A DNA stretch of 28,867 nucleotides from CAYNXB01 sp964401045 (GTDB lineage Bacteria; Pseudomonadota; Alphaproteobacteria; Sphingomonadales; Sphingomonadaceae), in NCBI GenBank assembly GCA_964401045.1, contig CAYNXB010000031.1, positions 1 through 28,867 of the forward strand. Direction: 5' to 3'. The translations under genes and the position numbers were made by a program. The notes under the pieces are model-generated. The model ran no database searches, had not been told where the DNA came from, and saw only the letters and a program-made list of their open reading frames with translations. Below, in pieces: positions 1-6,622 of the stretch; within the stretch, counting starts at the first letter, position 1; each line of letters starts with the position of its first letter.

Positions 1-2
1 TG

Positions 3-410
3 CGTTGCGATTGCGGGCCGCAGCTCGATACGGCGCTGGCCGAGATCGCCGCCGAAGCCGCGCGTGGCGGCTGGGGCGTGCTGCTCTACCTGCGACAGGA
101 GGGTCGCGGAATCGGCCTGGTCAACAAGCTGCGCGCCTATCGCCTGCAAGATCAGGGGTTCGACACGCTCGAAGCCAACCGCCGGCTCGGCTTTCCCGCC
201 GAAGCGCGCGACTTCGCCATCGCCGCGCGGATGCTGCAAGCACTCGGCGTGTCGGCGGTGCGGCTGCTGACCAACAACCCCGACAAAGTCGCTGCGCTCG
301 AAGCGGCGGGCGTGACGGTGGCTGAACGCGTGCCGCACCACCTCCCCGCCAACCCGCACAACGCCCACTACCTCGCAACCAAGCGCGACAAGGCCGGGCA
401 TCTGTTGTGA
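3..410 (+). CDS. ribA: GTP cyclohydrolase II, C-terminal part (partial)
   Basis: The 5' end lies outside the window. GTP cyclohydrolase II opens GTP to the pyrimidine that starts riboflavin synthesis in the cytoplasm. The visible frame opens with RCDCG, which carries two of the three zinc-binding cysteines of the family, followed by QLD. RQEGRGIGL is the substrate-binding and catalytic signature. LLTNNPDKVAALEAAGVTV is the typical C-terminal guanine and phosphate region. The protein ends HLPANPHNAHYLATKRDKAGH, as is usual for RibA. It cannot be seen whether a RibB domain is fused upstream. The stop is only 12 bases from the end of the convergent beta-helix gene, and I see no terminator between them. 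Family identity is very secure. Confidence 0.96.
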   Translation, partial: RCDCGPQLDTALAEIAAEAARGGWGVLLYLRQEGRGIGLVNKLRAYRLQDQGFDTLEANRRLGFPAEARDFAIAARMLQALGVSAVRLLTNNPDKVAALEAAGVTVAERVPHHLPANPHNAHYLATKRDKAGHLL

Positions 411-422
411 AGGGTTAGCGGC

Positions 423-1376
423 TCAGCGCCGCTCGAAGCTCTTGAGGCCGCGGCCGAGGGTGTTGTCGCCGACTTGCAGCGCGTCGCCCGACCAGTCGGC
501 CACAAACACGGTGTTGCGATCGACGCCGGGCGCGAGGCGCGCATCGTTACCCGCGACCACCAGCCCATCGGCGCTGTGCTCATGGTTCTCCGGCGCGACG
601 GTGATGAACGCGGAGTAGTTCTCCTTGTTCTGGCCCTGCACGAACCAGTTGTTCGAGATCTGCCCCGTCGAACCGTCCGACAGGTCGATCATGTAGTTGG
701 TCTCCCGGCCTTTCGAATCGTCGAAGCTGGAGGCGGCGATGTCCACCCGTGTCGAGCGCGTCTTGACGTAGTGGCCGCCGCGGCCTTCCTCGAACCGGCT
801 GCGGGTGACCCGCAAATGGCCGTAGTTGCCGATGTAGATCGAATGCGCGCAGCCGCCCGCGCCTTCGCAGGTCCCGAGGCGCGTGAAGGTCGACTTGTCG
901 ATGACGATGCGCGCATTCTCATCATTGCCCGCGAGGATGCCCTCCTCGCTATCCTTGAACCAGCTTTGCGTGACGGTGAGGTTGCCCTGTTCGAGACGGA
1001 TACCGGCGCCGTTGAAGTCCGGCACGCGCATGTTCTGGAACACCAGACCGGAGACGCTCGCACCGCGTCCGCGCAGCACCAACGCGGCCTTGCCCTCGCA
1101 CGTGCCACCGTCGAACACGGACTGGCCGGGGACGCTCGCGAGATAAGTGATCTCGCCGCCGCCCTGTACCGCGCAATCCCGGTGACGCCCGGCCGAAACC
1201 GCGATCGTGCCGGTTCCGTTGCCGATCGCATCGACCGCGTCCTGCAGCCGGCCGAAAGTCTTGCCGGTCTCGACCACCGTGTACGGCGCGGACGATTGCG
1301 CGAGCGCCGTGCCGAAGGGGAGCGCGGCAGCAGCGAGAGCCGCCAGCGACAGCGAAATGGCCGTAGTCCTGTCCAT
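423..1376 (-). CDS. Secreted right-handed parallel beta-helix protein
   Basis: This 317-residue protein starts with a Sec signal peptide: a positively charged N-terminus, a hydrophobic Ala/Leu stretch, and a likely cleavage after ALA at residue 26, so it should be periplasmic or exported. From about residue 95 it shows repeating short strands of the right-handed beta-helix type, such as GAGIRLEQGNLTVTQSWF, ARIVIDKSTF, HLRVTRSRFEE and VDIAASSFDDS. The N-terminal segment FGRLQDAVDAIGNGTGTIAVSAG resembles the cap found in pectate-lyase-like and carbohydrate-modifying beta-helix proteins. Cysteines at 68, 93, 170 and 176 could form disulfides. I see no clear catalytic site, so the substrate is unknown. 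It stands alone on its strand, back to back with the small lipoprotein gene. Confidence 0.85.
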   Translation of the reverse strand: MDRTTAISLSLAALAAAALPFGTALAQSSAPYTVVETGKTFGRLQDAVDAIGNGTGTIAVSAGRHRDCAVQGGGEITYLASVPGQSVFDGGTCEGKAALVLRGRGASVSGLVFQNMRVPDFNGAGIRLEQGNLTVTQSWFKDSEEGILAGNDENARIVIDKSTFTRLGTCEGAGGCAHSIYIGNYGHLRVTRSRFEEGRGGHYVKTRSTRVDIAASSFDDSKGRETNYMIDLSDGSTGQISNNWFVQGQNKENYSAFITVAPENHEHSADGLVVAGNDARLAPGVDRNTVFVADWSGDALQVGDNTLGRGLKSFERR

Positions 1377-1399
1377 GTTGCCGGGCTACGCGGGCAAGG

Positions 1400-1414
1400 T
1401 TAACAAGCTGCTAA
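1400..1414. promoter_or_regulatory. Possible CtrA-type site (TTAA-N7-CTAA)
   Basis: TTAA, seven bases, then CTAA lies between the divergent beta-helix and lipoprotein genes. It matches the alphaproteobacterial CtrA full-site pattern TTAA-N7-TTAA at seven of eight defined positions. Both starts lie within about 110 bases. Short motifs occur by chance, although TTAA is uncommon in DNA this GC-rich. Confidence 0.25.
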
Positions 1415-1449
1415 GTCTTGTTGACGGGTGTTGTGGCAACGCGCCGCTG

Positions 1450-1460
1450 CCGATAGGAAC
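1450..1460 (+). promoter_or_regulatory. Candidate promoter block CCGATAGGAAC
   Basis: The block begins about 57 bases before the ATG of the acidic lipoprotein gene. Nearly the same 11 bases occur upstream of the second acidic lipoprotein (11580-11590) and upstream of mipZ on the other strand (17165-17175). GATAGG could act as a -10 hexamer. No convincing -35 sits at 16-18 bases, so the role is inferred from recurrence and position only. Confidence 0.35.
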
Positions 1461-1508
1461 CGGCCCGCGCAGGCCTGTCCTGCCCTTCATTTTTCAGGGA
1501 GATATGAC

Positions 1509-1793
1509 ATGAAGAAGTTTGCCATCTTTGCCGCCGCATCGGGTGCAGCGCTGACGCTCGCCGCCTGCGGCAGCTCCGACAACGCCGCGTCCGACGCTCA
1601 GGCTGACACGGTCGAGATGCCGGCCGACGAGGCACTTGCCGACCCGGCCATCGCATCGCCCGCCGCCGAAGCAACCGAGGACGCGGCCACCGACGCCTCG
1701 CAGGATGCGAAGGATGCCGCTTCGAGCGCCGAAGCCGCCGCCGCCGATGCGCAAGCCGCTGCCGACGCCGCCTCGCCCGCACCGGCCAATTGA
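1509..1793 (+). CDS. Small acidic Ala/Asp-rich lipoprotein
   Basis: This is a 94-residue protein of unknown function. The start ATG is preceded by AGGGAG at 1496-1501, seven bases away. The signal peptide ends in the lipobox LAAC, with the lipidated cysteine at residue 20 followed by Gly, which by the E. coli Lol rule would send it to the outer membrane. The mature part is low-complexity, dominated by Ala, Asp, Glu and Ser, with no aromatic residues, and ends SPAPAN. It may form an extended helix or stay disordered. It resembles the lipoprotein at 11645 in its MKK start, its LAAC lipobox, its composition and its upstream sequence. A strong hairpin terminator follows, so it is probably a single-gene transcript. 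Confidence 0.85.
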   Translation: MKKFAIFAAASGAALTLAACGSSDNAASDAQADTVEMPADEALADPAIASPAAEATEDAATDASQDAKDAASSAEAAAADAQAAADAASPAPAN

Positions 1794-1824
1794 TCGCGCG
1801 GCGCGCAGGCGCCGGATGGAAAAG

Positions 1825-1860
1825 AGCGGGTGCGGCCGTTGCCGTGCCCGCTTTTTCTTT
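1825..1860 (+). terminator. Rho-independent terminator
   Basis: The stem agcgggtgcggc (1825-1836) pairs with gccgtgcccgct (1841-1852) through a 4-base loop, with two G-T pairs, and runs into TTTTTCTTT. It lies 32 bases after the lipoprotein stop and ends just before the next gene. Confidence 0.85.
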
Positions 1861-1885
1861 GCCGGGCTTGGGCTATGATCGCGCG

Positions 1886-2107
1886 ATGAGGCGAACGATT
1901 GTTCTGGCGGGTGCCCTTTTGCTGCTTGCCGCATGCGGGCAGCGCGATACCGACCCCGGCCCCGGCGGTGTGACCGTGGGCGAAGCGCGGGCGCTCGATG
2001 AAGCGGCCGAGATGATCGAAGCGCGCCGTCTGCCCGGGAATGCGCTGGCGAGCGGAATGCCCGCGCCGAGCCCTTCGCCTTCGCCCAGTCCGACAACGGC
2101 GGAATAG
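1886..2107 (+). CDS. Small lipoprotein, conserved hypothetical
   Basis: This 73-residue protein has a short signal peptide, MRRTIVLAGALLLLAAC, with the lipidated cysteine at residue 17. The mature part is about 56 residues. It contains GEARALDEAAEMIEARR, which is probably one amphipathic helix, then a Pro/Ser linker of repeated SP units ending in TTAE. I cannot assign a function. It ends one base before the ATG of the MaoC-like gene, so the two are probably co-transcribed and coupled. The helix segment shares the core AAEMI with residues 49-53 of the larger lipoprotein at 8437. The ATG at 1886 was chosen because the lipobox then sits at normal spacing; longer in-frame versions would bury it. 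Confidence 0.75.
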   Translation: MRRTIVLAGALLLLAACGQRDTDPGPGGVTVGEARALDEAAEMIEARRLPGNALASGMPAPSPSPSPSPTTAE

Positions 2108-2108
2108 C

Positions 2109-2948
2109 ATGAGCCAGTGGGACGCGTGGATCGGGCGCGAGGAGCGCGTTGGCGATCTTGTGACAGCGGCACACGCGCGGCGCTGGTGCGCAACCTTCGA
2201 TCGTGAGCCCCCTGGTGGCGACACGCTGCCGCAAGGCATCCACTGGTGCCTGTGCACGCCCGAGACGCCCGGTGCGAAGCTGGGGCCGGACGGCCACCCG
2301 TTGCGCGAGGCGGCCTCGCTGCTCCCGCCCGTTCCGTTACCGCGAAGGATGTGGGCAGGCAGCGCGATCTCCTTCCTGCAGCCGATCCGTGTCGGCCAGG
2401 CGGTCGAACGGACGACCCGCATTGCGGCCATCGAGGAGAAATCGGGCCGCAGCGGGTCGCTGGCGTTCGTCACGCTAGAGCATAGCTTCACTGCGGACCG
2501 CGAAGTCGCGCTGCGCGAGACGCAGACGCTGGTGTTCCGGGAGGAGCCGCCGGCCGATGCGCCGCCGGCCCCGCCGCAGCCTTCCGGCGTGCCGTTCGAT
2601 CCGGCCGGCTGGGATCGAATCGAACGGGTGACGGCCGGCGCGCCGCTGCTGTTCCGTTATTCGGCGCTGACCTTCAACACCCACCGCATTCACTACGACG
2701 CCGACTATGTGCGCGATGTCGAAGGCTATCGCGGTCTTGTCGTCCACGGGCCGCTGATGGCCTCGCTGTTGCTGCAGCTCGCCGCACGCGGCATCGGCGA
2801 GAATGCGCTCACGCGCTTCGCATTCCGCGCGCTCGGGCCGGCGATTGCGGGTGAGGAGCTGGTGTTCGCGCTCGCGCGCCGCGACCGGCTCGAACTCGGC
2901 GTGTTCGCGGCCGATGGCCGCGAGGTGATGCGCGCCGAAGCCGAATGA
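2109..2948 (+). CDS. MaoC-like (HTD2 / mesaconyl-C4-CoA hydratase type) hotdog hydratase
   Basis: This 279-residue double-hotdog protein has an N-terminal FAS1-type dehydratase domain (about 10-145) and a C-terminal MaoC-like domain (about 165-279). The signature FRYSALTFNTHRIHYD (182-197), followed by EGYRGLVVHGPL, is characteristic of the HTD2 and mesaconyl-C4-CoA/itaconyl-CoA hydratase family, which adds or removes water on acyl-CoA thioesters. A Pro-rich linker (about 147-165) joins the domains. The exact substrate cannot be read from the sequence. Usual partners such as a CoA ligase, CoA-transferase or lyase are not adjacent. It follows the small lipoprotein by a single base and is 34 bases upstream of the helicase. 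A role in branched or dicarboxylic acyl-CoA metabolism is an inference. Confidence 0.85.
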   Translation: MSQWDAWIGREERVGDLVTAAHARRWCATFDREPPGGDTLPQGIHWCLCTPETPGAKLGPDGHPLREAASLLPPVPLPRRMWAGSAISFLQPIRVGQAVERTTRIAAIEEKSGRSGSLAFVTLEHSFTADREVALRETQTLVFREEPPADAPPAPPQPSGVPFDPAGWDRIERVTAGAPLLFRYSALTFNTHRIHYDADYVRDVEGYRGLVVHGPLMASLLLQLAARGIGENALTRFAFRALGPAIAGEELVFALARRDRLELGVFAADGREVMRAEAE

Positions 2949-2982
2949 TCGCGCACGAGGCGTTTCGTCCCTAGATAGGGGC

Positions 2983-5454
2983 ATGGCCGTTGCCCTGCCC
3001 CCCGAGATCGCAGACTGGTTCGCCGGGCGCGGCTGGCGCGTGCGCAAGCACCAGCTCGAAATGCTCGAGGCTAGCGATGCGGGCCGCCACGCGCTGCTCA
3101 TCGCCGACACGGGTGCGGGCAAGACTCTCGCCGGGTTCATTCCCACGCTCGCGGCATTCACCCCCTCGCGGCTCGGCGGCGCGGCCCCGCCGGAGGGGCT
3201 GCACACGCTTTACGTTTCGCCATTGAAGGCGCTCGCACACGATGTGCAGCGCAATCTCGTCGCGCCGGTCGAGGAGATGGGCCTGCCACTGCGGGTCGAG
3301 GCGCGCAGCGGCGACACGCCGGCGGATCGCAAGAAGCGCCAGCGCACTCGCCCGCCGCACGTGTTGCTGACGACGCCCGAATCGCTCTCGCTGCTGCTCA
3401 GTTATCCCGACAGCTTCGAGCTGTTTCGCGGCCTCAAGCGGGTGGTGATCGATGAAATCCACGCTTTCGCCACCGGCAAACGGGGGGACCTGCTGGCGCT
3501 CGCGCTGTCCCGGCTACAGGCGATCGCGCCGGACATGCAGCGCGCCGCGTTGTCCGCGACAGTGGCCGAGCCGGACTCGTTTCGCGGCTGGCTCGCGCCG
3601 TGGGGCGAGATCGATACGGTCGAGCTGGTCGAGGGCGAGCCGGGCGCCGAGCCGGAAGTTGAAATCCTGCTGCCTGAGGAAGCCAGCGTGCCGTGGGGCG
3701 GGCACGCCGCGACCTGGGCGATCCCGCAGCTCTACGACCTGATCAGGCGCAACCGGACCACGCTGGTGTTCACCAACACGCGGTTCCTCGCGGAGCTGAT
3801 CTTCGAGCAACTGTGGGACGCGAACGACGACCACTTGCCGATCGGCATCCACCACGGCTCGCTGTCGAAGGAAGCGCGGCGCAAGGTCGAAGCGGCGATG
3901 GCGCGCGGCGAGCTGCGCGCGCTTGTTGCCACTGCCAGCCTCGATCTGGGCGTCGATTGGGGCGACGTCGACCTCGTGGTGCAAATGGGTGCGCCCAAGG
4001 GCTCTTCCCGCCTGCTCCAGCGCATCGGCCGCGCCAACCACCGTCTCGACCAGGCGAGCCGCGCGATCCTCGTCCCCGGCAACCGCTTCGAGTTCCTCGA
4101 GGCGACCGCTGCCAAGGATGCGGTCGAGGAGGGCCAGCGCGACGGTGAGGATTTCCGCCCGGGCGGGCTCGACGTGCTTGCGCAGCATGTGATGGCGTGC
4201 GCCTGCGCCGCACCGTTCGACGAGGCGACGTTGCTCGCAGAGGTGCGCGGTTCACTGGTCTATGCCTGGCTCGATCGGGCGACCTGGAGCCGCGTGCTGA
4301 CGTTCGTCGCAACCGGTGGCTATGCGCTCGAAGCCTACGACAAGTTCAGGCGCATCGTCCGTCATTCCGATGGAACGTGGCGCCTGACGCACCCAGAGCA
4401 CGCCCAGCGCCACCGGATGAACGCCGGAATCATCGTCGATGCCGAGATGATCGAGATTCGCTTCGGCGGCTACGGCGGACGTGGGGGGCGCTCGCTGGGC
4501 AAAGTCGAGGAGCAGTTCGCGGCGTCGCTCCAGCCGGGCGACACATTTCGCTTCGCCGGTCTCGACCTGGAGGTGGAGAGCATGCGCGATCTCGAACTGA
4601 TCGTGCGTGCGGCCAAGCGCTCGGGCACGATCCCGTCATACCTCGGCGCGCGCCTGCCGTTGACCACTCACCTGGCCGATCGTGTGCGCGCGATGCTGGT
4701 CGATCGGGCCGGCTGGAGCCGCTTTCCCGATGATGTGCGCGAATGGCTCGAGGTGCAGGACTGGCGCAGCGCGATGCCTTCGCCTGACAACCTGCTGGTC
4801 GAAAGCTTTCCCCACGGCGGCAGGGAGTATTCGGCGTTTTATACCTTCACGGGATGGAACGCGAACCAGTCGCTCGGCATGTTGCTGACCAAGCGGATGG
4901 AGGATCGCGGGCTGCAACCGTTGGGCTTCGTCGCCAACGATTACACGCTGGCGGTGTGGGGCCTGAAGCCGATCGAGGACCCGGCGCCGCTGCTTTCGCC
5001 CGACATCCTGGCGCACGAGTTCTCAGACTGGGTCCAGGATTCGCACCTGTTGCGGCGCGCGTTCCGCGAGGTGGCGGTAATCTCGGGGCTGGTCGAACGC
5101 CAGCATCCGGGGAAGCGCAAGAGTGGCCGGCAGGTGACCTTTTCGACCGACCTGATCTACGATGTGCTGCGCAAGTACGAGCCCGACCATGTGCTGATCG
5201 AGGCCGCCTGGGCGGACGCGCGAACGCGGATGACCGACATCGGCCGCCTCGGCGACCTGCTCGATACTGCTGCCGAGCGCATCCAGCACGTCCGGCTCGA
5301 CCGGGTCAGCCCGCTCGCGGTTCCGGTGTTGGTGATGATCGGGCGTGAGCGGTTGCCGCAAGGCTCGGCCGACGATGCCCTGCTGCTCGAGGCCGAGACG
5401 CTCGCCGGCGCGGCGATGCGGGTCGAAGAGGCTGCCGGCAACGAGGGCGAATAG
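2983..5454 (+). CDS. Lhr-type DEXH-box helicase (ligase-associated DNA damage response family)
   Basis: This 823-residue superfamily 2 helicase is of the Lhr-core type. The Q-like region WRVRKHQLEML (18-28) comes first, then Walker A DTGAGKT (42-48), motif Ia YVSPLKALAHD, DEIH (157-160), SAT (191-193), motif IV LVFTNTR, motif V ATASLDLGVDWGDVD, and motif VI QRIGRANHR (346-354). The remaining 450 residues are the Lhr winged-helix and beta-barrel regions, with the typical NLLVESFPHGGREY. Members of this family usually lie in an operon with an ATP-dependent DNA ligase, a metallo-beta-lactamase-fold exonuclease and the PdeM phosphoesterase, and act in DNA repair. None of those is next to it here. 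AGGGG sits only one base before the ATG, so the ribosome site is poorly spaced. A hairpin terminator follows. Confidence 0.92.
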   Translation: MAVALPPEIADWFAGRGWRVRKHQLEMLEASDAGRHALLIADTGAGKTLAGFIPTLAAFTPSRLGGAAPPEGLHTLYVSPLKALAHDVQRNLVAPVEEMGLPLRVEARSGDTPADRKKRQRTRPPHVLLTTPESLSLLLSYPDSFELFRGLKRVVIDEIHAFATGKRGDLLALALSRLQAIAPDMQRAALSATVAEPDSFRGWLAPWGEIDTVELVEGEPGAEPEVEILLPEEASVPWGGHAATWAIPQLYDLIRRNRTTLVFTNTRFLAELIFEQLWDANDDHLPIGIHHGSLSKEARRKVEAAMARGELRALVATASLDLGVDWGDVDLVVQMGAPKGSSRLLQRIGRANHRLDQASRAILVPGNRFEFLEATAAKDAVEEGQRDGEDFRPGGLDVLAQHVMACACAAPFDEATLLAEVRGSLVYAWLDRATWSRVLTFVATGGYALEAYDKFRRIVRHSDGTWRLTHPEHAQRHRMNAGIIVDAEMIEIRFGGYGGRGGRSLGKVEEQFAASLQPGDTFRFAGLDLEVESMRDLELIVRAAKRSGTIPSYLGARLPLTTHLADRVRAMLVDRAGWSRFPDDVREWLEVQDWRSAMPSPDNLLVESFPHGGREYSAFYTFTGWNANQSLGMLLTKRMEDRGLQPLGFVANDYTLAVWGLKPIEDPAPLLSPDILAHEFSDWVQDSHLLRRAFREVAVISGLVERQHPGKRKSGRQVTFSTDLIYDVLRKYEPDHVLIEAAWADARTRMTDIGRLGDLLDTAAERIQHVRLDRVSPLAVPVLVMIGRERLPQGSADDALLLEAETLAGAAMRVEEAAGNEGE

Positions 5455-5465
5455 CCCCGCCGCAA

Positions 5466-5500
5466 AGAAAAAGGGCGGGATCGCTCCCGCCCTTCTTCAT
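5466..5500. terminator. Bidirectional terminator between helicase and exbD
   Basis: A perfect 10-bp stem, aagggcggga (5471-5480) with tcccgccctt (5485-5494), has a 4-base loop. Read on the minus strand it is followed by TTTTTCTTT, making a strong terminator for the tonB-exb cluster. On the plus strand the T-run is short (CTTCAT), so it is weaker for the helicase. Confidence 0.85.
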
Positions 5501-5523
5501 CTCGCATGGGGGGATTTGCCGCG

Positions 5524-5985
5524 CTAGCCGCCCGGATTGACCCCGCTCGTGTCCTTGTCGAACACGCGATACTTCTCATTGCCGACGAAGCCGAACTTGG
5601 TCACGCCGCTGATCTTGATGATGTTGAGCACCTGCGCCGAGAGGTCGTAGCTCGCCTGCGGTTCCGGCTCATACTGCAGCTCCGGTTCGGGATTGATGGC
5701 CTTGGTCGCATTGAGATTGCGTACAAGCTCACCCGAATCGATCGCAGTGCCGTTCCACAGGATCTCGTTGGCCGGGGTCAGCACGATCTTGTTCTTGATC
5801 GGATCGATCATGTTTGGCGGCGGCGGATTGGTATCCGGCACCGGCAGATCGATGTTGACCGAGTTGGTAACCGGCGGGAGCGTGAAGATGAGCATGATGA
5901 GGAGCACGAGCATGACGTCGATCAACGGCGTCGTGTTCATCTCCATCATCGGCGAGCCGTCGTCACTGCCGCCTGACATTGCCAT
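5524..5985 (-). CDS. exbD: ExbD/TolR-family biopolymer transport protein (second ExbD)
   Basis: This 153-residue inner-membrane protein is a proton-channel partner of ExbB that transmits energy to TonB. It has a cytoplasmic N-terminus with MEMNTTPLIDV, one membrane segment (about 22-42) with the essential proton-carrying Asp at residue 23 (E. coli Asp25), and a periplasmic domain. This copy has an unusual acidic, proline-containing stretch, NPEPELQYEPEPQ, near residues 98-110, and no cysteine. AGGAG lies 10 bases before the ATG. It is the last gene of the cluster, 34 bases after the other exbD, and ends at a strong terminator. Two tandem exbD genes beside tonB-exbB are known from Xanthomonas and sphingomonads, where the second copy can be specialised for certain substrates. 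Confidence 0.94.
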   Translation of the reverse strand: MAMSGGSDDGSPMMEMNTTPLIDVMLVLLIMLIFTLPPVTNSVNIDLPVPDTNPPPPNMIDPIKNKIVLTPANEILWNGTAIDSGELVRNLNATKAINPEPELQYEPEPQASYDLSAQVLNIIKISGVTKFGFVGNEKYRVFDKDTSGVNPGG

Positions 5986-6019
5986 GAGGGGTTACTCCTG
6001 AACTAGATCCGGGGCCGGC

Positions 6020-6547
6020 TCAGCTGAGCGGCCGCGGATTGGAAATGAAACCGACGGTCGGGTAGCCGGCCGCCTGCACGTTGTAGATCGCGCCGGCCAC
6101 ACAGCGCCACGGTGCATTGACGTCGCCCCGGATGACCACCTGCGGAATGCGTTCGGGGTCCGCCATCAGCGCCTCGGGTCCACCAGCACGCTTCACGATC
6201 GCGTCGAGGCGGTCGAACGCCTGGTTGTAGAGTTCCTGCGAATCGACCGGGGTGATGTTGTTGAAATAAACCCGGCACTGGCCGTTACGCGAAGCCCCTT
6301 CGTAGCCGCTCTGGCCCGCGCTGCGTCCCGCATCGTCGGTCGCCGAGACCGTTAGCAGCAGGTTCTCGACCTTGTCCTTCGATTCGAGCGACGCAAACAC
6401 CGGAAGCTTGAGCTTCTCGATCGTCTGCAGCGCGACCGGCACGGTGATCAGGAAGATGATCAGCAGCACCAGCATCACGTCCACCAGCGGCGTGGTGTTG
6501 ATGTCCGACATCGGCCGCTCTGCTGCGCCGCCTACCGACATTGCCAT
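6020..6547 (-). CDS. exbD: ExbD/TolR-family biopolymer transport protein (first ExbD)
   Basis: This 175-residue protein has MSDINTTPLVDV, a single membrane helix (about 22-42) containing the channel Asp at residue 23, and a periplasmic domain longer than that of the downstream copy. It ends with the family pattern VVIRGDVNAPWRCVAGAIYNVQAAGYPTVGFI. Two cysteines, in NGQCRVYFN and APWRCVAG, could form a disulfide in the periplasm; the other ExbD has none. The N-terminal 40 residues are very similar in the two copies while the periplasmic parts differ, which fits division of labour rather than simple redundancy. The junction with exbB contains a strong hairpin. Confidence 0.95.
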   Translation of the reverse strand: MAMSVGGAAERPMSDINTTPLVDVMLVLLIIFLITVPVALQTIEKLKLPVFASLESKDKVENLLLTVSATDDAGRSAGQSGYEGASRNGQCRVYFNNITPVDSQELYNQAFDRLDAIVKRAGGPEALMADPERIPQVVIRGDVNAPWRCVAGAIYNVQAAGYPTVGFISNPRPLS

Positions 6548-6574
6548 CGCTTTTGTCCTATCTCGTTCGGGGTT

Positions 6575-6609
6575 GAAGGGCGGGCGGCCCGGAGGGCGCC
6601 CGCCCCTTC
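6575..6609 (-). other. Intercistronic hairpin between exbB and exbD
   Basis: gaagggcgggcg (6575-6586) pairs with cgcccgccccttc (6597-6609) with one bulged C. There is no T-run on the minus strand, so it is not a classical terminator. It could protect the 3' end of exbB mRNA and help make more ExbB than ExbD. Confidence 0.55.
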
Positions 6610-6622
6610 ACGCCTTGTCGGC

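Noticed and set aside
6018..6029. Perfect 12-bp palindrome GCTCAGCTGAGC at the end of exbD
   Set aside because: It overlaps the stop codon of a coding gene with no T-run or repeated copy; probably chance.
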